Assembly: GCF_018257795.1 (NCBI RefSeq)
Contig: NZ_JAERJD010000009.1
Span: 62,001 to 126,000, forward strand
From: Citrobacter sp. JGM124
GTDB lineage: Bacteria; Pseudomonadota; Gammaproteobacteria; Enterobacterales; Enterobacteriaceae
Direction: 5' to 3'
DNA: 64,000 bases
Under the pieces are notes generated by a model. The model saw only the letters and a list, made by a program, of their open reading frames with translations. It ran no database searches and was not told the origin of the DNA. This document shows, one piece after another, positions 58,701 to 64,000 of the stretch. The position numbers and the translations under genes are program-made. The stretch's first letter is position 1, and every line of letters begins with the position of its first letter.

Positions 58701-59078
58701 ATGTATGGGCGAAAAGACTCACAGTGGTGTTTTCCAGCCATGAAGAAAGATCAGGCCACGCACTATCTTGCCGAGTTGGTCGAGGGGTATAAAAGAGGCT
58801 TTAGCCAGCCCTTAATGCTGCTACCGCAAAGTGGTGGTGCCTGGCTAATGACTTGCTATGACAAGCAACAAGATACCATCTTATGGGATGAACAAACTCA
58901 GCTGAAAGCCAGGAGTAAGTTGATTACTGCCTTTGAAGGCAATGGCGTGATCGAAGGGGAAGGTACCGATATCTGGTTGCAGCGTTTATATCGCGTATTA
59001 GATGATGACTATTACAAAGCGATCATCAGTGAAGCTGAAAATTTTCTGTTGCCTGTTTTTCGCTTCAATAAAAGTTAA
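55704..59078 (+). CDS. recC: Exodeoxyribonuclease V subunit RecC
   Basis: A 1124-aa subunit (E. coli 1122) of RecBCD that splits the strands and recognises Chi. It has inactivated helicase domains (Walker motifs lost, as in E. coli), with recognisable YHSNRLDVLEEIMEFIVER start and QVNFCTLMPMRAIPFKVVC core. GGAG precedes the ATG. It lies ahead of ptrA and recB in the usual order; recD is probably outside the window. Confidence 0.96.
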   Translation: MLRVYHSNRLDVLEEIMEFIVERQPLADALEPEVVLVQSTGMAQWLQMSLAKKFGIAANIQFPLPASFIWEMFSRVLPGIPEQSAFNKQSMSWKLMSIIPAMLNDPPFAQLKHYLQEDDNDRKLFQLASRIADLYDQYLVYRPGWLSLWEKGRQVENAGEAQQWQAPLWAALVRYTAELGHPQWHRANLYQSFINRLEESKTCPAGLPSRVFLCGISALPPVYLQALQALGRHIDIHVLFTNPCRYYWGDIKDSAFLARLTQRRRRRHMAEHEHTLFQNNDSAAGLFNASGEQDTANPLLASWGKLGRDYVYLLSELERFEEIDVFVDIEPDNLLHSLQHDLLELKNSTVLGLTEAEFIQSGDKRQLDQDDHSVTFHECHSPQREVEILHDKLLAMLHEDPGLTPRDIIVMVADIDSYSPFIQAVFGNARDERWLPFTISDRRASHAHPVLQAFISLLALPDSRFLAEDVLALLEVSSLASRFAIDEEGLRYLRQWVSESGIRWGLDDDNVRQQELPATGQHTWRFGLTRMLLGYAMESDAGVWNSVLPFDESSGLIAGLVGQLAELLMRLNQWRETLSHARTLDEWLPLCKQMLSCFFIADDDTEAALALIESQWQEMIEQGVQAAYGQPVSLVLLRNALSDRLNQQRMSQRFLAGQVNFCTLMPMRAIPFKVVCLLGMNDGVYPRTLAPLGFDLISQNPQRGDRSRRDDDRYLFLEALSSAEQRLYISYIGRSIQDNSRRYPSVLVEELLNYIASSYCLAGDEALDIDTSSKKVKQQLIIEHARTPFASENYLIEGAEQSFAQEWLAAANQKGEAHAPFIAEPLPVSIIEDISLEQLQNFWRHPVRVFFQTRLGVNFRIDDTELPDSEPFTLDSLESFLLNQKMLNTLIEQQDTQPLFTRYRAAGELPYGAFGEIIWEKQQAEMLKLAERVITERRPTENKEIDLLVGGSRLTGWLSDVQPDGLLRWRPSVLTVSHGLQLWLEHLVWAASGGDGESHMYGRKDSQWCFPAMKKDQATHYLAELVEGYKRGFSQPLMLLPQSGGAWLMTCYDKQQDTILWDEQTQLKARSKLITAFEGNGVIEGEGTDIWLQRLYRVLDDDYYKAIISEAENFLLPVFRFNKS

Positions 59079-59221
59079 ACAACAAACGGTCACGGTAATT
59101 TAGTTTGTCTGGTTCATATAGGATGCCTATTGACGCATCATGTTTTTTGCTGACAGTGAACATGTTAGCCGGCTGGTCTGGTAAATCTGGATAGTAGTGG
59201 GTATGTAATACAAGGGGAGTT

Positions 59222-62110
59222 ATGCTGAAACGCATCGTGGAATTTGCTGTTATTTTTTTATCTATTTTTACGCTCTGGGTACCGCCGTCTTTTGCTGAGG
59301 GTGGGTGGCAGGTTCTTCCTGACACCATACGAAAGAGTGAAAAAGATCCTCGGCAGTACCAGGCTATTCGTTTAGATAATGGTATGACTGTACTTCTCGT
59401 TTCCGATCCCCAGGCGGTAAAATCGTTGTCTGCATTAGTGGTTCCTGTGGGATCGCTTGCTGACCCTGATGCGCACCCCGGTCTTGCACACTATCTGGAA
59501 CACATGACATTAATGGGGTCTAAAAAGTATCCCGATCCGGACAGTCTTGCTGAATATCTTAAGAAGTATGGCGGTAGTCATAATGCGAGTACTGCACCTT
59601 ACCGTACGGCATTTTATCTGGAGGTCGAAAATGATGCTCTGCCAGGTGCTGTTGAACGGTTGGCTGACGCTATTGCAGAGCCTAATCTGGAGCAAAAATA
59701 TGCTGATCGCGAGCGCAATGCGGTTAACTCCGAGCTAACCATGGCCCGTTCTCGTGACGGGATGCGTATGGCACAGGTGAGTGCTGAAACCCTCAACCCG
59801 GCCCACCCTGGATCGCGTTTTTCCGGCGGTAACCTTGAAACGCTCCGTGATAAACCTGGCAGCAAATTGCGGGATGCCTTACTGACCTTCCGGGATAAAT
59901 ACTACTCTGCAAATCTGATGCGGGCCATTATCTATAGTAATAAGCCATTGCCGGAACTGGCTCAGATGGCCGCAGATACCTATGGACGAGTGGAGAATAA
60001 GAATATTAAGCAACCGGAGATTACGGTTCCGGTCGTTACTGATGCTCAAAAAGGGGTTTTTATACATTATGTTCCAGCGATACCCCGCAAGGCGCTGAGG
60101 ATTGAGTTCCGTATTGATAATAATAGCGACAAATTTCGCAGTAAAACGGACGAACTCATCAGTTATATGATTAGCAATCGTAGCCACAATACCCTTTCAG
60201 ACTGGCTACAACAGGAAGGGCTGGCAGACAGTATCAGTGCCAGCTCCGATCCGATGTCTGCTGGTAACAGTGGTGTGTTTGCCATCACCGTCTCACTGAC
60301 TGATAAAGGCCTGGCAAATCGTGATGATGTCGTGGCAGCCATATTTTCTTATATCAATGCGCTTAAAACAAAAGGCATTGATAAACGTTATTTTGATGAA
60401 CTTTCCCATGTGCTTGATCTGGACTTTCGCTACCCCTCCATTACCAGAGATATGAGTTATGTTGAGTGGTTAGGGGATACCATGTTACGTGTTCCTATAT
60501 CCCATACCCTTGATGCGGTGAATATTGCTGATCGGTTTGATCCCCAGTCCATTCATGCACGGCTGGAGACGATGACACCCCAAAATGCGCGTATCTGGTA
60601 TATAAGCCCGGAAGAACCGCACGATAAAACAGCTTACTTTGTTGATGCCCCCTATAAAGTCGATAAAATTTCGCCTCAAACCATGGCAATATGGCAGCAA
60701 AAAGGAGATGCGCTCAAGCTCGATTTACCGGCGCTAAATCCTTATATCCCTGATGATTTTACACTCTATAAGTCAAAGAAATCGTACATACATCCTGAGA
60801 TGTTGGTGAACGAAGATAACGTCCGGGTGATGTATATGCCTGGTCGGTATTTTGCGAATGAACCGAAAGTGGATGTCACTATGCTTTTGCGTAATCCTGA
60901 AGCCATGGACAGCGCCAAAAATCAGGTACTCTTTGCTTTAAATGACTATATGGCTGGCCTTGCACTGGACGAACTTAGCCAGCGAGCATCGGTGGGGGGG
61001 ATTAGTTTCTCTTCCCATGCCAATAGTGGATTAATGATTAACGCCAATGGTTATACTCAGCGGTTACCGCGTCTTTTTGAAGAGCTGGTCAGGGGGTATT
61101 TCTCTTACACTCCCACGGAAGATCAGTTTAATCAGGCGAAGTCCTGGTATCTGCAACTGCTTGATGCAGCGGATAAAGGAAAGGCTTACGAACAGGCCCT
61201 GTTTCCCGCACAGATTATCTCCCAGCTTCCCTATTTTCAGCGTCAGGAACGCCGAGAACTGTTACCTGAATTGACTCTGAAAGAGTTGCTTGAGTACCGG
61301 GAACAGCTTAGAGGCAACTCCCGGGCAGAGTTCCTGATAGTTGGTAACATGGCGCCTGACCAGGCGACGAAACTGGCACATGACATCACCGAACATCTGA
61401 AACTCAGGGGGGATGAATGGTGTCGTAATCAGGATGTGCTGATTGATAAGAAATATCGAGTGATATTTGAAAAAGCCGCCACCGGTACAGATTCGGCCCT
61501 GTCAGCGGTCTATGTACCGAAAGGTTACGATGAAGTCACCAGTGAGGCTTACAGCCTGATGATCGGGCAGATTATCCAGCCGTGGTTCTATAACCAGTTA
61601 AGAACACAGGAGCAGCTGGGGTATGTGGCATCTGCATTCCCTGTTGCTATCGGGCGGCAATGGGGAGTCGGTTTTGTGTTGCAAAGCAGTGATAAACAAC
61701 CAGCCTTTCTCTATCAACGCTTTACCGCATTCTATCCTGAAGTAGAGCAAAAGTTACGTGATCTCAGCAGTGCTGATTTTGCTCAAATTAAGCAAGGTGT
61801 TATCGGCTTGATTCAACAAGCTCCCCAGACTCTCTCGGGTGAAGCATCAATGCTGAGTAAGGACTTTGACCGACGTAATAATGCTTATGATTCCAGAGAT
61901 AAATTAGTAGAAAAAATCAATTCCCTGACGCCACAAAGTCTGGCTGATTTTTTCCACAATGCTGTCATTGACCCACAAGGGATGGCGATGCTGTCGCAAG
62001 TTTCTGGCAGTGAAGGGGGGCGAACTGAGTATGCCAGCCCTGAAGGATGGGAAGTATGGGATGAAGTCAGTAAGTTACAACAATCGTTACCTAAACTAAG
62101 AGAAGAATAA
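59222..62110 (+). CDS. ptrA: Pitrilysin (protease III)
   Basis: A 962-aa periplasmic M16A zinc protease, same length as E. coli. A signal peptide ends near residue 25 (PPSFAEG). The inverted motif HYLEH is at 90-94, and the third ligand Glu is in RNAVNSEL near 171. It degrades small peptides (insulin and others). The recB start overlaps its stop (TAATG). Confidence 0.96.
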   Translation: MLKRIVEFAVIFLSIFTLWVPPSFAEGGWQVLPDTIRKSEKDPRQYQAIRLDNGMTVLLVSDPQAVKSLSALVVPVGSLADPDAHPGLAHYLEHMTLMGSKKYPDPDSLAEYLKKYGGSHNASTAPYRTAFYLEVENDALPGAVERLADAIAEPNLEQKYADRERNAVNSELTMARSRDGMRMAQVSAETLNPAHPGSRFSGGNLETLRDKPGSKLRDALLTFRDKYYSANLMRAIIYSNKPLPELAQMAADTYGRVENKNIKQPEITVPVVTDAQKGVFIHYVPAIPRKALRIEFRIDNNSDKFRSKTDELISYMISNRSHNTLSDWLQQEGLADSISASSDPMSAGNSGVFAITVSLTDKGLANRDDVVAAIFSYINALKTKGIDKRYFDELSHVLDLDFRYPSITRDMSYVEWLGDTMLRVPISHTLDAVNIADRFDPQSIHARLETMTPQNARIWYISPEEPHDKTAYFVDAPYKVDKISPQTMAIWQQKGDALKLDLPALNPYIPDDFTLYKSKKSYIHPEMLVNEDNVRVMYMPGRYFANEPKVDVTMLLRNPEAMDSAKNQVLFALNDYMAGLALDELSQRASVGGISFSSHANSGLMINANGYTQRLPRLFEELVRGYFSYTPTEDQFNQAKSWYLQLLDAADKGKAYEQALFPAQIISQLPYFQRQERRELLPELTLKELLEYREQLRGNSRAEFLIVGNMAPDQATKLAHDITEHLKLRGDEWCRNQDVLIDKKYRVIFEKAATGTDSALSAVYVPKGYDEVTSEAYSLMIGQIIQPWFYNQLRTQEQLGYVASAFPVAIGRQWGVGFVLQSSDKQPAFLYQRFTAFYPEVEQKLRDLSSADFAQIKQGVIGLIQQAPQTLSGEASMLSKDFDRRNNAYDSRDKLVEKINSLTPQSLADFFHNAVIDPQGMAMLSQVSGSEGGRTEYASPEGWEVWDEVSKLQQSLPKLREE

Positions 62111-64000
62111 TGTCTGACGTCACCGCCCAGTCACTGGATCCCTTAATCTTACCGCTGCATGGTGAGCGCTTAATTGAAGCTTCTGCCGGTACCGGTAAAA
62201 CCTTTACTATAGCCGCCCTCTACCTACGTCTGCTATTAGGGTTAGGAAACGCTCAGGCCTTTTCACGCCCCCTGTCGGTTGAGGAACTACTGGTGGTGAC
62301 GTTCACAGAAGCGGCGACGGAAGAATTGCGTGGTCGTATTCGGGCAAATATTCATGAGTTGCGTATTGCCTGTATACGTAATCATACGCGGAACCCATTG
62401 CTGGCAAACTTACTGGAACAAATTAACGATAAATCCCTGGCTGCGCGAACATTGTTACTGGCGGAGCAGCAAATGGATGAAGCGGCAATTTTTACCATTC
62501 ATGGATTTTGTCAGCGAATGCTCAGTCTGAATGCTTTTGAATCAGGCATGCTGTTTGAACAACAATTGCTGGAAGATGAAGGCCTGTTACGACGCCAGGC
62601 TTGTGCTGATTTCTGGCGTCGCCACTGTTATCCCTTACCCAAAGACGTCGCTTTAGTGATCAGTGAGCAATGGTCTGGTCCTGATGCGTTGTTAAGAGAT
62701 ATTCACCAGTGGTTGCAGGGTGAGGCTCCTGCACTGAAGGCGCCTCCCCCTCCAGATGAGACGCTGATAAGCTTGCATGAAAAGATCATTGCCACCATTA
62801 ACACCTTTAAACAGCAATGGCGTCTCGCTGCCAGTGAACTCCAGGGGTTGATTGAACGTTCGGGGGTTGATAAGCGAAGTTACAGTAGCAAGCATTTACC
62901 TAACTGGCTTGCTATCGTTGAGGCGTGGGCCAATAGTGAAACGCTGACTTACCAGCTCCCGGAAGCGCTCAGAAAATTTTCCCAGCGAACCCTGACAGAA
63001 AAAACCAAAAAAGGTGAGGTTCCTTGCCATAGCCTGTTTGCGGCAACGGATACGTTACTGGATCAGCCTCTGACGTTACGTACTTTGGTGATTACCCGGG
63101 CACTTAAAGAAATTCGTTATCAGGTGCAGCAAGAAAAGGCTCGTCGGGGGGAGCTGGGTTTTGATGATATGCTCAGTCGCCTGGATAGTGCATTGCATCA
63201 ACCGGGAGGGGAGGCGCTTGCCTGCGCTATTCGTCAGCGTTTTCCGGTCGCGATGATTGATGAATTTCAGGATACTGACCCACAGCAGTATCGCATTTTT
63301 CGCCGTCTCTATTTACAACAACCCTCGACGGGTTTACTACTGATTGGCGATCCGAAACAGGCCATCTATGCATTTCGTGGCGCCGATATCTTTACCTATA
63401 TTCAGGCTCGTAACGAGATTACTGCACACTATACATTGGAAACTAACTGGCGATCATCCCCGGCAATGATTACGGCTGTGAATCGGCTTTTCCAGCAGGT
63501 GGATCCTCCTTTTTTATTTGAGCAAATCCCTTTTTTACCCGTAAAACCAGCACCTAAGAATGAAGGGGCGCGTTTTACCTTGCAAGGCCAGACACAACCC
63601 GCCCTGACGTTCTGGCTCCAGCCAGGGGAGGGCGTTGGTGTGAATGACTATCAACAAGGGATGGCTATGCAGTGTGCCAGGGAGATTCGTGACTGGCTGG
63701 CAGCAGGGCAGCGGGAAGACGCACTGCTGTGGCATGATAACCAGTCAAGAGTGTTACAGGCTTCCGATATTACCATTCTGGTTCGTAGTCGACATGAAGC
63801 GACCATTGTGCGTGATGCACTACGAAGCCTGAATATTCCCTCTGTTTACCTTTCCAGTCGTGATTCAGTATTTGCCACCCAGGAAGCACGAGAGTTGCTA
63901 TGGATTTTACAAGCAGTACTCACCCCTGAGGTGGAGTCCAGTTTGCGCAGTGCTATGGCAACCAGCATTCTCGGGCTGGATGCCCGAACCCTTGATGCAT
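62110..64000 (+). CDS. recB: Exodeoxyribonuclease V subunit RecB (3' truncated by window)
   Basis: The first 630 codons of the RecBCD helicase/nuclease beta subunit; the frame is open to the window end. Walker A ASAGTGKTFT (about 24-33), the DEFQDTDPQQ motif II (near 383) and GDPKQAIYAFRGAD are in view. The nuclease domain lies beyond the window. The ATG overlaps the ptrA stop. Confidence 0.96.
   Translation, partial: MSDVTAQSLDPLILPLHGERLIEASAGTGKTFTIAALYLRLLLGLGNAQAFSRPLSVEELLVVTFTEAATEELRGRIRANIHELRIACIRNHTRNPLLANLLEQINDKSLAARTLLLAEQQMDEAAIFTIHGFCQRMLSLNAFESGMLFEQQLLEDEGLLRRQACADFWRRHCYPLPKDVALVISEQWSGPDALLRDIHQWLQGEAPALKAPPPPDETLISLHEKIIATINTFKQQWRLAASELQGLIERSGVDKRSYSSKHLPNWLAIVEAWANSETLTYQLPEALRKFSQRTLTEKTKKGEVPCHSLFAATDTLLDQPLTLRTLVITRALKEIRYQVQQEKARRGELGFDDMLSRLDSALHQPGGEALACAIRQRFPVAMIDEFQDTDPQQYRIFRRLYLQQPSTGLLLIGDPKQAIYAFRGADIFTYIQARNEITAHYTLETNWRSSPAMITAVNRLFQQVDPPFLFEQIPFLPVKPAPKNEGARFTLQGQTQPALTFWLQPGEGVGVNDYQQGMAMQCAREIRDWLAAGQREDALLWHDNQSRVLQASDITILVRSRHEATIVRDALRSLNIPSVYLSSRDSVFATQEARELLWILQAVLTPEVESSLRSAMATSILGLDARTLDA

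Noticed and set aside
8972-62110. Recent duplication of the M16 proteases (8972-11776 and 59222-62110)
   Set aside because: They share the HxxEH motif but differ in signals, length and most of the sequence (PqqL-like and pitrilysin branches), so they are old paralogues, not a local duplication.
1-64000. CRISPR arrays, prophage, tRNA or rRNA genes
   Set aside because: No regularly spaced repeats, phage structural genes, or cloverleaf or rRNA sequences were seen.

Overview
The window is chromosomal DNA from a member of the Enterobacterales. From about 36.6 kb onward it carries the familiar enterobacterial block ygeA, lysR/lysA, galR, an omr sRNA, aas-lplT, tas, ygdR, mutH, rppH-ptsP, lgt-thyA, ppdA-ppdB-ygdB-ppdC, recC-ptrA-recB, in nearly the E. 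coli order and at E. coli-like lengths. I cannot name the genus. Interspersed genes (fus-like iron locus, chemoreceptors, mdtNOP with an amidohydrolase, a MarT/FidL-like pair) suggest a plant-, insect- or environment-associated relative rather than E. coli itself.

Layout. 0-5 kb: the 3' end of a YbdG-type mechanosensitive channel gene, an unknown 144-aa gene, and two methyl-accepting chemotaxis receptors. One receptor has almost no periplasmic domain but carries a C-terminal CheR/CheB-type pentapeptide; the other is a classical four-helix-bundle receptor without it. 5-9 kb: drug-efflux genes (a DHA2 MFS pump with a divergent LysR regulator, and emrE with a divergent TetR regulator and a clear palindromic operator) plus yicN. 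9-19 kb: the most interesting locus, a protease-associated import system related to Fus of Pectobacterium and YddA-YddB-PqqL of E. coli. It runs fecI-like sigma factor, fecR-like anti-sigma factor, TonB-dependent receptor with an STN signalling domain, YddA-like ABC transporter, M16 protease (predicted lipoprotein), with its own tonB divergently transcribed and Fur-box-like sites in both control regions. The inferred working is: the receptor takes up an iron-containing protein or peptide using its own TonB, the periplasmic protease cuts it, and cargo binding signals through FecR to FecI.

19-25 kb: a Tat-exported esterase-like hydrolase, glutathionylspermidine synthetase/amidase (gss), cbpA-cbpM, the acid chaperone hdeA, then a decayed IS3-type transposase fragment. 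25-28.5 kb: an AT-rich stretch with a LuxR-type regulator and a MarT/FidL-like membrane regulator pair. 28.5-34.8 kb: an amidohydrolase followed by ytcA-mdtN-mdtO-mdtP, an aromatic-acid-exporter-type tripartite pump. 34.9-36.6 kb: an orphan 319-aa gene of unknown function in AT-rich DNA.

36.6-64 kb is mostly core. Two non-coding elements stand out: a single OmrA/OmrB-type sRNA between galR and aas, and a DARS2-like DnaA-box cluster with a consensus IHF site between mutH and rppH, the same position as DARS2 in E. coli. The window ends inside recB. No tRNA, rRNA, CRISPR array, prophage or intact insertion sequence was seen.
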